In this document: positions 17,299 through 26,897 of the stretch, one piece after another
How positions within the stretch are numbered: the stretch's first letter is position 1
Layout of the letters: every line of letters begins with the position of its first letter
Assembly (NCBI GenBank): GCA_023213215.1
Contig: CP096136.1
Location: 1,550,001-1,614,000, forward strand
Direction of reading: 5' to 3'
Source: Flavobacterium sp. JAD_PAG50586_2
GTDB taxonomy: Bacteria > Bacteroidota > Bacteroidia > Flavobacteriales > Flavobacteriaceae
DNA length: 64,000 bases
Notes under the pieces: generated by a model
Told to the model about the DNA's origin: nothing
Database searches by the model: none
The model's input: the letters and a program-made list of their open reading frames with translations, nothing else
Position numbers and translations under genes: made by a program

Positions 17299-19422
17299 TT
17301 ACAACACCATCGTCAGCTGAATTCGCTTTCTCTCCTCATCAACCTCAACGACTTTTACCTGAACATGCTGATGCAGCTTTACCACTTCATTTACATCGGA
17401 AACAAAGCCTGCTTTGAGTTGTGAAATATGAACCAATCCGCTTTCCTTAATACCGATATCAACAAAGCAGCCGAAAGCCGTAATGTTGTTGACAATTCCG
17501 GGTAAAATCATTCCCGTTCTTACATTTTTTATTGTGGTAACTGAAGGATCAAATTCGAAAACCTTAGCCGATTTTCTTGGGTCTAATCCTGGTTTTTCGA
17601 GTTCTTTAACGATGTCTTTCAGTCCAAGTATTCCTATTTCGGGCGTGATGTAGTTTTCTAATTTTAGTTGCGAAATCTTCTCTTTATTGGCGATTAACTC
17701 ATTGGTTTTTAAACCCAGATCTTTGGCCATTTTTTCTACGATTGGATACGCTTCGGGATGCACAGCCGAATTATCGAGTGGATTTTTTCCGTTGTGGATT
17801 CGAATGAAAGCTGCGGCCTGTTGATAAGCTTTGTCTCCTAAACGCGGAACTTTTTTCAATTGCTTCCGGTCTTCAAATGCTCCGTTTTCCGAACGGTAGG
17901 CGACAATGTTTTCGGCCATTTTTTCCCCAATTCCTGAAACATAACTTAATAACGATTTACTGGCTGTATTGATATTGATTCCGACTGAATTCACGCAGCG
18001 TACCACTACCGTATCCAATTCTTCCTTGAGTTTGGATTGGTCGACATCGTGCTGGTATTGTCCTACCCCAATTGATTTTGGGTCAATCTTTACCAATTCA
18101 GCCAAAGGATCAGCCAAACGACGTCCGATAGAAACCGAACCACGAACCGTTACATCAAACTTCGGGAATTCCTCGCGTGCAATTTTGGAGGCCGAATAAA
18201 CCGAAGCTCCGGCTTCTGAAACGACAAAAACCTGAATTGGTTTATCAAAAGCAATTTTCTTGATAAAGAATTCGGTTTCCCGGCTTGCCGTTCCGTTTCC
18301 GATAGAAATCGCTTCAATGTTATAGGCATTTACCATCGATCGGATTTTCTTCATTGCCATCGCGCTTTCATTCTGTGGCTGATGCGGATAGATGGTTTCG
18401 TTATAAAGCAAATCGCCTCTTTCATCCAGGCAGACAATTTTACAACCCGAACGAAATCCGGGATCGATTGCCAAAATCCGCTTTTCTCCCAATGGCGGTG
18501 CCAATAAAAGCTGGTTTAAGTTTCCGGCAAAAACGTCAATGGCCTTGATGTCGGCTTTCGCTTTAGCGTCTTGTAAAGTTTCATTAGAAATTGCAGGTTC
18601 CAATAATCGTTTGTAGCTGTCTTTTATTGCTAATTCAATATGCTCTGTGGTGTCATTCTTGGCTTTGATAATTTCGTTTTCGATAAAGTCGATTGCTTCC
18701 TCGTTTTCGATATCAACATTCAACTTTATGAATCCTTCGTTTTCAGCTCTAAGCATTGCCAATAACCTGTGTGATGGTGCTTTCGAAATTGGTTCAGCCC
18801 AATCAAAATATTGCTTGAATTTTTGTGCGTCTTCCTCATTCTCCTTCTTCTTAACAACCTTTGTTGAAACGATAGCTTTTCGCTGAAAAATTCGTCGCAG
18901 ATTTTTCCGGATGAAAATATTTTCGTTAATCCATTCGGCGATGATATCCCGTGCTCCTTGAAGCGCTTCATCTTCGTTGCGGACTTTATCGTTAAGGTAT
19001 TGCGTCGAAATATAATCGACATCGTCTTTGCCTTGTGCGAAAATGATTTTGGCCAAAGGTTCCAATCCGTTTTCACGGGCGACATCAGCTCTTGTTTTTT
19101 TCTTCCTTTTATAAGGCAGGTACAGATCCTCTATTTCCTGTAAATCGAAACTGTCTTTTATTTTTTTAGCTAATTCGGGCGTAAGCTGGCCTTGTTCTTC
19201 GATGGTTTTAAGAATGGAATCTTTCCGTTTTACTATTTCATCGTATTGTTTCGAAAGTTTGGCAATGGTCTCGATTACGACTTCGTCAAGATTTCCGGTT
19301 TGGTCTTTCCGGTAACGGGAAATAAAGGGTATTGTGCAATCTTCGGAAAGTAATTTTAAGGTTGCTTCTATGTTTTTTGGTACAGTATTTACTTGCGTTT
19401 GGATGAATTGTATGCTGGTCAT
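17299..19422 (-). CDS. tex: Tex-family S1 RNA-binding transcription accessory protein
   Basis: A 707-residue protein of the Tex/Spt6-like family, which binds nucleic acid and affects transcription. Regions in order: helical Tex N-terminus (SEDCTIPFISRYRKDQTGNLDE), YqgF/RNase H-like domain (RILAIDPGFRSGCKIV, ISIGNGTASRETE), helix-hairpin-helix (LLSYVSGIGEKMAENIVAYR), and a C-terminal S1 domain (GMILPGIVNNITAFGCFVDIG). Length is slightly below the E. coli protein but all domains are present. It is followed upstream on the same strand by nnrD, 9 bp away. Confidence 0.95.
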   Translation of the reverse strand: MTSIQFIQTQVNTVPKNIEATLKLLSEDCTIPFISRYRKDQTGNLDEVVIETIAKLSKQYDEIVKRKDSILKTIEEQGQLTPELAKKIKDSFDLQEIEDLYLPYKRKKKTRADVARENGLEPLAKIIFAQGKDDVDYISTQYLNDKVRNEDEALQGARDIIAEWINENIFIRKNLRRIFQRKAIVSTKVVKKKENEEDAQKFKQYFDWAEPISKAPSHRLLAMLRAENEGFIKLNVDIENEEAIDFIENEIIKAKNDTTEHIELAIKDSYKRLLEPAISNETLQDAKAKADIKAIDVFAGNLNQLLLAPPLGEKRILAIDPGFRSGCKIVCLDERGDLLYNETIYPHQPQNESAMAMKKIRSMVNAYNIEAISIGNGTASRETEFFIKKIAFDKPIQVFVVSEAGASVYSASKIAREEFPKFDVTVRGSVSIGRRLADPLAELVKIDPKSIGVGQYQHDVDQSKLKEELDTVVVRCVNSVGININTASKSLLSYVSGIGEKMAENIVAYRSENGAFEDRKQLKKVPRLGDKAYQQAAAFIRIHNGKNPLDNSAVHPEAYPIVEKMAKDLGLKTNELIANKEKISQLKLENYITPEIGILGLKDIVKELEKPGLDPRKSAKVFEFDPSVTTIKNVRTGMILPGIVNNITAFGCFVDIGIKESGLVHISQLKAGFVSDVNEVVKLHQHVQVKVVEVDEERKRIQLTMVL

Positions 19423-19431
19423 TGTGAGAAA

Positions 19432-20252
19432 TTAATTTTGAATTTTTTTGAAAGATTTTCCAAGGTTTTCTATAACATCGTTAATCAACATGCTTTCGGG
19501 GCTTTGGGTTTCTAATGTTATATCGGCAGCTAAGCCATGGAGGTAGACTCCAAGTTTTGATGCATTTAAAGGTTCATATCCTTGTGCCAATAAAGCCGTA
19601 ATGATTCCGGTCAAAGCATCTCCGGAACCTCCTTTTGCCAAACCTGAATTACCTGTAGTATTTTCAAAGCTTTCGTCTCCGTTGGTAATAAATGTTTTAT
19701 GTCCTTTTAAGACGATGATGAGTTTTAACTCGCGGGCTTTTGCGATAGCAGTCTGCCTTCTGTTTTCATCTGAAACATGCTCTCCAAATAATCGGTCAAA
19801 TTCCTTTGGATGTGGCGTGAAAATAGATTGGTCTGGTAAAGACAGCATATACCCTGGATTTTTAGCTAAGATGTTTAACGCATCAGCATCAAAAATGATT
19901 GGAGAATCTACATTTTTTATCAATACTTTCAGTAGGTTTTCTGCCGCTTTATCCGTTCCGATTCCGGGACCAATGGCAATGGCATTATAAATGTTCCAAT
20001 GGTTTTCTTCTTCGCGGAAGGATGTCATTATTTCAGGAATCGAAGCAAAAACAGCAAATCTTTCTTTTTGGGAATGTTTAATGTGACCAAACCTGCTCCT
20101 GTTCTCAAACAAGCTTTAGCTGCAATAATGGCTGCGCCCATTTTGGATTGGCTTCCGGCGATAATGAGGGCATGCCCGTAATTTCCTTTATGGGAGTCCG
20201 GAATCCTTTTCTTAAAGATTTCTTGGATGCTATGGATATCAAGCGTTGTCAT
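19432..20252 (-). pseudogene. nnrD: ADP/ATP-dependent NAD(P)H-hydrate dehydratase, one frameshift
   Basis: Repairs hydrated NAD(P)H in the cytoplasm. The protein starts [16 protein letters not shown] at 20252 and reads [19 protein letters not shown] then [20 protein letters not shown] before shifting frame. One base added to the T5 run at 20065-20069 (A5 on the coding strand) joins it to [16 protein letters not shown] and the ribokinase-like core, with AIGPGIG, FTPHPKEFDRL and the catalytic-region NSGLAKGGSGDALTGII. Repaired length is 273 residues: the NnrD half only, without the NnrE epimerase domain. It lies 4 bp after the cation transporter. Confidence 0.85.
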
Positions 20253-20256
20253 AAAT

Positions 20257-21163
20257 TTAATCCTGAACGATAAAATCTTTCGGGTCTTCTTTTTAAATTC
20301 CGGTTGGATGTTGATGTGGTTGATATGGAATTTATTGAATAATAGTATTTCTATTTCATTAAGTAAAACGTTGAATTCGCTCATCTTTATATCATCGGCA
20401 CAATCAAGGTGTGCTTCGAGATGCAGTTCGTCATCATTCAGATGCCAAACATGGATGTGATGCAGCTTATTAACTCCTTTTATCTTATGTACTTCGCGTA
20501 CCAGTTCCTTAATATCAATAAAATCTGGTGTGAAGAGCATTAGCATTTTGGTAGCCGATTTTATCAAATCATAACTTACGTAAATTAAATACAACGCTAT
20601 CAACAACGTCATTACGCTATCAACCCAAAACCATCCATAAAGTTTCATAAGGATCCCGCCAATCAAAACAGCAACGGAAGCCAGCATATCTGTCAATAAA
20701 TGTAGGTAAGCCGATTTCATATTAAGGTTGTGTTTGGAGTCTTTTTTGAGTAATAAAACCGAGCTTCCGTTTACGGCAATTCCCAATATGGCCAACCAAA
20801 TAACCAACGTTGATTCGATGGGTTGCGGATGAAATATCCTTGTAGCTGCTTCATAGATTAAAAAAGGGCTACGATAACTAAGGTAATGGCATTGATAAAG
20901 GCAGCGATTAATTCGGCGCGTTTGTAACCAAAGGTGTGATCTATGGATGCTTTTCTTCTGGATAATTTATGGGCGCCGTAACTGAAAATCAACGATAAGA
21001 CATCGGAAAAATTGTGTAGTGCATCAGAAATCAAGGCTAAACTGCCTGAAATAATTCCGCCAACAATCTGCGCTATGGTTATGACAAGGTTTAGAAAAAT
21101 AGAAATAACTAAGTTCTTTCCTTTCACTTCATGTTTATGGATGTGAACGTGGTTGTGCTCCAT
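20257..21163 (-). pseudogene. Cation diffusion facilitator (CzcD/ZitB-like), two frameshifts
   Basis: An inner-membrane antiporter exporting zinc or similar divalent cations. After repair it has 302 residues. The N-terminus is His-rich (MEHNHVHIHKHEVKG), then six membrane helices with the metal sites ALISDALHNFSDV and [13 protein letters not shown], and a C-terminal cytoplasmic domain ([20 protein letters not shown]). Shift 1 is the A6 run at 20860-20865: one more base gives [20 protein letters not shown]. Shift 2 is T5 at 20290-20294: one more base gives [14 protein letters not shown] and stop. Unrepaired, the second shift falsely fuses this gene to nnrD. It is 3 bp downstream of rpiB. Confidence 0.85.
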
Positions 21164-21166
21164 CAG

Positions 21167-21598
21167 TTATTTACAGGCTATTTTATTAACTCTGGTTGCG
21201 TGCCTTCCGCCTTCGAAATTGGTATTCAAAAAAGTATCTACCATTTCAACTGCTTGTGGTATTGAAGTAAATCGAGCCGGAATACTTATGATATTAGCAT
21301 CGTTATGCTGTCTTGCCAAAGCCGCAATTTCCTTTGTCCAACATAATGCCGAACGAATGCCTTGGTGTTTATTAACTGTCATATTAATTCCGTTTCCCGA
21401 ACCGCAGATTACTATTCCAAAATCTGCTTTTTCGGTTTCAATATCTAAGGCTACAGGATGACCAAAATCCGGATAATCAACACTGTCAGAAGTATCTGTT
21501 CCATGATTCAAAATCTGATGTCCTTTTTTATTTAAAAAGTCGACGATTGCTTTCTTATATTCTGGTCCTGCGTGGTCGTTTCCGATGGAGATTTTCAT
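21167..21598 (-). CDS. rpiB: Ribose 5-phosphate isomerase B
   Basis: Interconverts ribose 5-phosphate and ribulose 5-phosphate in the pentose phosphate pathway. I start at MKISIGNDHAGPEYKK (21598), not at the upstream MRKFVQQITKD, because the family begins exactly here and a TAAATTTG box sits at 21625-21632. The 143-residue protein has DHAG, the catalytic-loop GICGSGNGINMTVNK-like ICGSGNGINMTVNK, and ALCWTKEIAALARQHNDANI. Typical length. It is the first gene of a minus-strand run (rpiB, CDF transporter, nnrD, tex). Confidence 0.95.
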   Translation of the reverse strand: MKISIGNDHAGPEYKKAIVDFLNKKGHQILNHGTDTSDSVDYPDFGHPVALDIETEKADFGIVICGSGNGINMTVNKHQGIRSALCWTKEIAALARQHNDANIISIPARFTSIPQAVEMVDTFLNTNFEGGRHATRVNKIACK

Positions 21599-21624
21599 AG
21601 TGTTGTCTTTTGTAATTTGTTGTA

Positions 21625-21632
21625 CAAATTTA
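21625..21632 (-). promoter_or_regulatory. -7 box TAAATTTG for rpiB
   Basis: Minus-strand TAAATTTG 26 bp before the rpiB ATG. It supports the short start. Confidence 0.5.
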
Positions 21633-21639
21633 CGCAAAC

Positions 21640-22355
21640 TATTGGATTGATTTTGGTTTATTATAACTGTTTGATTTTTAAATGATAGTAATTTTAAGGT
21701 TTTGCCTTATTTTTATAAGTGACTGAAAATAATTGCGTTATACCTAATTTAAATGTTAAAATTTTAGAATGTTAATAGCTTTTCGCAATTCGTTGATTTT
21801 CAGTTAACCTTAAATTAACATCAATTGTTAACAACTTCGGATAGAATTTTAGAAGTTTTTCTTGGTTACCCACTTTAAAATTGTAATGCAAAACCGGAAT
21901 GAAAAAAACAAATTTAGTTTGCGGAATTTTTGGAAAAGTTATCAATATAAAAATTGCTTTTCTTAACCGAAATCAACAATCAAAGTTATTTACAAAATTT
22001 AGGCATTGTTAGTTGTGAACAACTGTTAACTAAATTTTAAAAAGACTTAAAAATGAACCTTTTAATCTCTTAAAACTATGTTGATAAATCGATATAAAAA
22101 ACGATAACTCTAAAATCTAATTTTAAAATATAAAGTTATTGTACAAATCAACACCCTATAATAACCATCATAAATTTAAATTTAAAAATCTTTTTTTGTT
22201 TTTGTTTTTAATATGTGTTGACAACTTTTATGATTTAAGATGTAAACGAATATATTTAGATTATCTACGCTTTTATCCTAAATCATTACGCTTGTGTATT
22301 TATTAAAATAAATGAATTTAATTATGTTCTTTTGCCAAAATTAAAAAAATTAAAA
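21640..22355. other. AT-rich gene-free gap; candidate replication origin
   Basis: About 715 bp with no credible ORF between divergent rpiB (minus) and the propeller gene (plus). It contains five related 9-mers: TGTTAACAA (21826), TGTGAACAA (22014), TGTTAACTA (22024), TGTTGATAA (22079) and TGTTGACAA (22216). TGTTGATAA differs by one base from the DnaA box TGTGGATAA. A perfect palindrome AGTTGTGAACAACT lies at 22011-22024. Long A/T-only stretches at 22030-22210 could serve as an unwinding element. Calling it oriC is inference. Confidence 0.4.
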
Positions 22356-23822
22356 ATGAAGAAAATTTACTTTTTATTACTGTTAAACTCTGTAATTTCT
22401 ATAGCTCAAACTCAAATAGGATCAGATATTAATGGAGAAGCTGCAGATGATTGGAGTGGTTGGAATGTTTCCTTATCATCAGATGGTAATATTATGGCTA
22501 TTGGTGCTAAGAATAATGATGGAAATGGTTCTAATTCGGGACATGTACGTGTTTATCGAAATGTATCCGGTGTTTGGACCCAAATAGGTTTTGATATTAA
22601 TGGAGAAGCTTCAGATGATTGGAGTGGTGATAGTGTTTCCTTATCCTCAGATGGCAGTATTGTAGCTATTGGTGCTTCCCGTAATGATGGAAATGGTAAT
22701 AGTTCCGGTCATGTACGCGTATATCGAAATGTATCTGGCGTTTGGACCCAAATAGGTTCTGATATTAATGGTGAGGCACAATATGATGACAGTGGTGAGA
22801 GTGTTTCCTTATCTTCAGATGGCAATATTCTGGCTATTGGTGCTTCTTATAATACGGGCAATGGTGCTGGTGCTGGTCATGTTCGTGTTTATCAAAATAT
22901 ATCTGGCGTATGGACCCAAATAGGCTCTGATATCAATGGAGAAGCCGCAGGAGATCGAAGTGGTTTAACCGTTTCCTTATCTTCAGATGGCAGTATTGTA
23001 GCTATTGGTTCTCCCTATAGTAATGCAAATGGTACTGAATCAGGTCAGGTAAGAATCTTTCAAAATGTATCTGGTGTATGGACAAAAATAGGATCAGATA
23101 TTAATGGAGAAGCTGATACTAATTTTGGTTATGGTGTTTGCTTATCTTCAAATGGTGCCATTGTAGCTATGGGTGCTCCTTTCAGTAATGAAAATGGTAA
23201 TAATACCGGTCATGTACGTGTGTATCAAAATATATCCGGAGTTTGGACGCAAATGGGATCTAATATTGTTGGAGAAGCTGCAGGAGATCGAAGTGGGTAT
23301 AATCTTTCCTTATCTTCAGATGGTAGTATCCTGGCTATTGGTGCATACCAAAATGACGGTAACGGTGCTAGTTCCGGTCAGGTACGTGTCTATCAAAATG
23401 TATCAGGATTTTGGACCCAAAGAGGATCTGATATTGATGGTGAAGCGACTAATAATTATAATGGTTATAGTCTTTCCTTGTCAGCAAATGGAAGTATCCT
23501 GGCTACAGGAGCTTATCTAAATAGCGGTAATGGTGCTAATTCAGGTCATGTAAGGGTATATGATTTAACAGCTATTTTAGCTTCCGATTCTTTCGTTCAG
23601 TCTAACTTTTTGATCTATCCAAACCCTTCAAACGGAATTATAAATATTGCTTTGGAAGACAGTTTACAATTAGAAAAAGTAAGTGTTTATAACCAATTAG
23701 GTCAATTGGTAAAAAAAGCAGAAACTAATATATTGAATACGATTGAATTAGCACAGGGAACGTATTATATAGAAGTTGTTACTAACCAAGGAAAAGCAAC
23801 AAAGAAAATCATAGTAGAATAA
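22356..23822 (+). CDS. Secreted seven-repeat beta-propeller with T9SS sorting domain
   Basis: A 488-residue secreted protein. I start at MKKIYFLLLLNSVISIAQ (22356), a good signal peptide, not at the upstream TTG. Seven repeats of about 56 residues follow, each of the form GSDINGEA...SLSSDG.I.AIGA...G.VRVY.N.SGVWTQ, fitting a seven-bladed propeller. The repeats are very alike at DNA level too (168-bp unit). The last ~75 residues (FLIYPNPSNGIINI onward, ending KKIIVE) are a type A T9SS C-terminal sorting domain. The protein therefore likely crosses the outer membrane and is attached or released. The ligand is unknown. Confidence 0.85.
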   Translation: MKKIYFLLLLNSVISIAQTQIGSDINGEAADDWSGWNVSLSSDGNIMAIGAKNNDGNGSNSGHVRVYRNVSGVWTQIGFDINGEASDDWSGDSVSLSSDGSIVAIGASRNDGNGNSSGHVRVYRNVSGVWTQIGSDINGEAQYDDSGESVSLSSDGNILAIGASYNTGNGAGAGHVRVYQNISGVWTQIGSDINGEAAGDRSGLTVSLSSDGSIVAIGSPYSNANGTESGQVRIFQNVSGVWTKIGSDINGEADTNFGYGVCLSSNGAIVAMGAPFSNENGNNTGHVRVYQNISGVWTQMGSNIVGEAAGDRSGYNLSLSSDGSILAIGAYQNDGNGASSGQVRVYQNVSGFWTQRGSDIDGEATNNYNGYSLSLSANGSILATGAYLNSGNGANSGHVRVYDLTAILASDSFVQSNFLIYPNPSNGIINIALEDSLQLEKVSVYNQLGQLVKKAETNILNTIELAQGTYYIEVVTNQGKATKKIIVE

Positions 23823-23843
23823 TTTTAAAATTTAAATATTTTT

Positions 23844-23877
23844 AAAAGGTTTACTTTTTCTGGTAAGCCTTTTTTTA
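23844..23877 (+). terminator. Rho-independent terminator after the propeller gene
   Basis: An 11-bp stem AAAAGGTTTAC / GTAAGCCTTTT (one G-T pair), loop of eight, then a T run. Confidence 0.75.
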
Positions 23878-23970
23878 TTTTTAAATGTTAGATTTCTATT
23901 AAAACTAAGCGCTAATTACGGTTAACTGATTACTATTTCGTAATTTTCAGCATTAATTAGAAAATGAATA

Positions 23971-26151
23971 ATGAGTAAGAAACCAAAAAAGTTCGGGAAA
24001 AATGAGAAAACCTTTTCCGAAAAGATATTTAAGATACTATCAAAGAACGCCAATAAGCCTTTTAACTACAAACAGATTGCTGCTATTTTAGAATTAGATG
24101 ATACCAAAAGCAGGAATGAAATAATCAAGGATTTAAAGATATTGGCAGCCCAAAAATTAATCATAGAATCAGAGCCGGGAAAGTATTTAGTCAAAGCTTC
24201 CAGCCAGCAATATTACGAAGGTACAGTCGATATGACTTCGAGAAAGTCAGGCTATTTTGTTTGTGATGAATTAGAAAACGATGTGTTCATTCCGTTCATA
24301 AACCTCAATCATGCTTTAGATAAAGACAAGGTAAAAGCCTATGTCTATAACCGAAGAAGTTCCCGGAAACCCGAAGCGGAAGTAATAGAAATCATAGAAA
24401 GACACAAAACAGAATTTGTGGGTGTAGTTGATATCCAGAAGAATTTCGGATTTGTAACTACGGCAAACGCCAAAATGTATACCGATATTTTTATTCCGAA
24501 AAGCAAATTAGGAGATGCCGAACATGGAGATGTAGTTTTGGTAACCCTGGAAGATTGGCCTGCAAAAGCCGATTCTCCATTCGGATCAGTGATAAAAGTG
24601 CTTGGAAAACCAGGAGAACACAATACCGAGATCCATGCGATTTTAGCCGAATATGGTTTACCGTATGATTTTCCAATAGAAGTGGAAGCTTATGCTAACA
24701 AAATTGATACTTCCATAACTGAAAAGGAAATAGAAAAACGTCGGGATATGCGAAAGGTACTGACGTTTACCATCGATCCAAAAGATGCAAAAGATTTTGA
24801 TGATGCTTTATCATTTCAGGTTTTGGATAATGGAAACTTTGAAATTGGTGTCCATATTGCCGATGTTTCGCATTATTTACAGGAAGGAACTATTTTAGAT
24901 GATGAAGCCTATAATCGCGCGACTTCTGTGTATTTAGTAGACCGTGTTGTTCCAATGCTTCCTGAAGTATTATCCAATTTTGCCTGTTCGCTTCGTCCGT
25001 ATGAGGAAAAATATACATTTTCAGCCATATTCGAATTAACGCCAAAAGCTGAAGTAGTAAATCAATGGTTTGGAAGAACGATAATTTATTCCGATCAGCG
25101 ATTTGCCTATGAAGAAGCACAGCACATCATTGAAACTAAAGGCGATATCATTCCGGCTGAAATTTCATTGACCGGAAAAGAATATAAGGTTCCGGCCGAA
25201 ATTGTGGCTGCTACCTTAAAACAAGACGAATTAGCCAAAATACTCAGAAGGAAAAGAATGGCTGATGGCGCTATTTCATTTGATAAGGTGGAAGTAAAAT
25301 TCAATCTCGATGAAAATGCAGAACCGGTTGGCGTTTTCTTTAAAGTATCAAAAGATGCCAATCATCTTATTGAGGAATTTATGTTGTTAGCCAACAGAAA
25401 AGTGGCCGAATTTATCGGAAAACAAAAGAAAACCTTTGTCTATCGTATTCACGATGAGCCTAATGAAGATAAGTTAATCAATCTGCAGACAGTGATTTCT
25501 AAGTTCGGTTATTCCATTAGTATGAAATCCAAACAGGATATTTCTAAGTCGTTGAATAATTTATTGAATGACGTTAATGGAAAAAAAGAACAGAATTTGG
25601 TGGATACTTTAACAATTAGAAGTATGAGCAAGGCCAAGTATTCGACCGAAAATATTGGGCATTATGGTTTGGCTTTTGATTATTACAGTCATTTCACCTC
25701 ACCAATCCGTCGTTATCCCGATGTAATGGCGCATCGATTATTACAGTATTATTTAGACGGAGGAAAATCGGTTGATGCAGAAATTTACGAAGAAAAATGT
25801 AACCATTCCAGCAATATGGAAGGTTTGGCCGCGCAGGCTGAAAGAGATTCTGTAAAATACATGCAGGTAAAATACATGCAGGATCACAAAGACCAGGAAT
25901 TTTTAGGTGTGATTTCCGGAGTTACCGAATGGGGAATTTATGTTGAAATTGTCGAAAACAAATGTGAGGGAATGGTTCGAATCCGAGAGATAAAAGAAGA
26001 TTATTATACTTTTGATGAAAAGCAATATGCCTTGGTAGGACAAGCGACACAAAGTATTTTGCAGCTTGGAGATGAAGTTTTTGTAAAGGTAAAAACAGCC
26101 GATTTGGTTAAGAAACAATTGGATTTCCATTTTATCAGAAGAAACGTTTAA
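23971..26151 (+). CDS. rnr: Ribonuclease R
   Basis: A 726-residue processive 3'-5' exoribonuclease. Order of parts: basic N-terminal region with a winged-helix-like segment (KPFNYKQIAAILELDD), cold-shock domains (GTVDMTSRKSGYFVCD, FGFVTTANAKMYTDIFIP), the RNB catalytic domain with FTIDPKDAKDFDDALS (metal-binding Asp cluster) and HFTSPIRRYPDVMAHR, and a C-terminal S1 domain (FLGVISGVTEWGIYVEI). All key residues are visible. No clear promoter box stands immediately upstream. It is followed 11 bp later by the head-GIN-domain gene. Confidence 0.95.
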   Translation: MSKKPKKFGKNEKTFSEKIFKILSKNANKPFNYKQIAAILELDDTKSRNEIIKDLKILAAQKLIIESEPGKYLVKASSQQYYEGTVDMTSRKSGYFVCDELENDVFIPFINLNHALDKDKVKAYVYNRRSSRKPEAEVIEIIERHKTEFVGVVDIQKNFGFVTTANAKMYTDIFIPKSKLGDAEHGDVVLVTLEDWPAKADSPFGSVIKVLGKPGEHNTEIHAILAEYGLPYDFPIEVEAYANKIDTSITEKEIEKRRDMRKVLTFTIDPKDAKDFDDALSFQVLDNGNFEIGVHIADVSHYLQEGTILDDEAYNRATSVYLVDRVVPMLPEVLSNFACSLRPYEEKYTFSAIFELTPKAEVVNQWFGRTIIYSDQRFAYEEAQHIIETKGDIIPAEISLTGKEYKVPAEIVAATLKQDELAKILRRKRMADGAISFDKVEVKFNLDENAEPVGVFFKVSKDANHLIEEFMLLANRKVAEFIGKQKKTFVYRIHDEPNEDKLINLQTVISKFGYSISMKSKQDISKSLNNLLNDVNGKKEQNLVDTLTIRSMSKAKYSTENIGHYGLAFDYYSHFTSPIRRYPDVMAHRLLQYYLDGGKSVDAEIYEEKCNHSSNMEGLAAQAERDSVKYMQVKYMQDHKDQEFLGVISGVTEWGIYVEIVENKCEGMVRIREIKEDYYTFDEKQYALVGQATQSILQLGDEVFVKVKTADLVKKQLDFHFIRRNV

Positions 26152-26162
26152 TTGATAAAGTT

Positions 26163-26834
26163 ATGCTTATGAAAAAATTAGTTTTTAGTTTATTGTTAGT
26201 TGCTTCAATTTCGTTTGGGCAAATTGAAAAGAAACCAGGCGATTTTCACAAGGTGACTTCGTTTGACAGGATTGATGTGATGTTGGTTCCGGGAAACGAA
26301 AATAGAGTTCAAATTGAAGGAAGCAAAGCTGAGGATGTTGAATTAGTCAATAAAAATGGCGAATTAAAGATCAGGCTTCCACTGTTAAAAATGCTTGATG
26401 GCGATAATATTTCGGTGACAGTATATTACACAGATATCGATGCCGTTGAAGCGAATGAAGGTTCCCGAATTGCCTGTGGCGATAATATAACCGGAACTTC
26501 CTTTGATATCATTGCCAAGGAAGGTTCAGAGGTAAAACTAATCCTGAATGTAGATAAGTTAAAGGTAAAAGCTGCCAATGGCTCGACTGTAACTGTTGAT
26601 GGCGCTGCCAAAGTTCAGGATATTGTAATTAATTCGGGTGGAATTTATGAAGCAGAGAAGTTCGAAACCGAACAAACAGTAATCGCATGCAATGCCGGTG
26701 GAGAAGCCCATATATTTGCAACGGATTTAGTGGATGCAAAAGTTAGGGCTGGTGGTAATATTACCATTCATGGAAAGCCAAAACAAATTAACCAAAAGGT
26801 GGTTGCTGGTGGAAACATCAGGGAAGCCAAATGA
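26163..26834 (+). CDS. Exported head-GIN-domain (DUF2807) protein
   Basis: A 223-residue exported protein; MKKLVFSLLLVASISFGQ is a signal peptide (the start could be 26163 or 26169). The rest is a repetitive beta-solenoid of the putative auto-transporter adhesin, head-GIN type (DUF2807), with patterns such as FDRIDVMLVPGNENRVQIEG and VRAGGNITIHGKPKQINQKV. Function in Bacteroidota is unknown; envelope location is inferred. It starts 11 bp after rnr. Confidence 0.8.
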   Translation: MLMKKLVFSLLLVASISFGQIEKKPGDFHKVTSFDRIDVMLVPGNENRVQIEGSKAEDVELVNKNGELKIRLPLLKMLDGDNISVTVYYTDIDAVEANEGSRIACGDNITGTSFDIIAKEGSEVKLILNVDKLKVKAANGSTVTVDGAAKVQDIVINSGGIYEAEKFETEQTVIACNAGGEAHIFATDLVDAKVRAGGNITIHGKPKQINQKVVAGGNIREAK

Positions 26835-26897
26835 TTTTTACATTAAATTCTAAATTTTGAATTTTAAGTTTTAAATTGCAGGGTCAAAATTTTAACA

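Noticed and set aside
20028-20807. Fusion of a cation transporter to the N-terminus of NnrD
   Set aside because: Single-base repairs at 20290-20294 and 20065-20069 separate them into two normal proteins ending and starting 4 bp apart.
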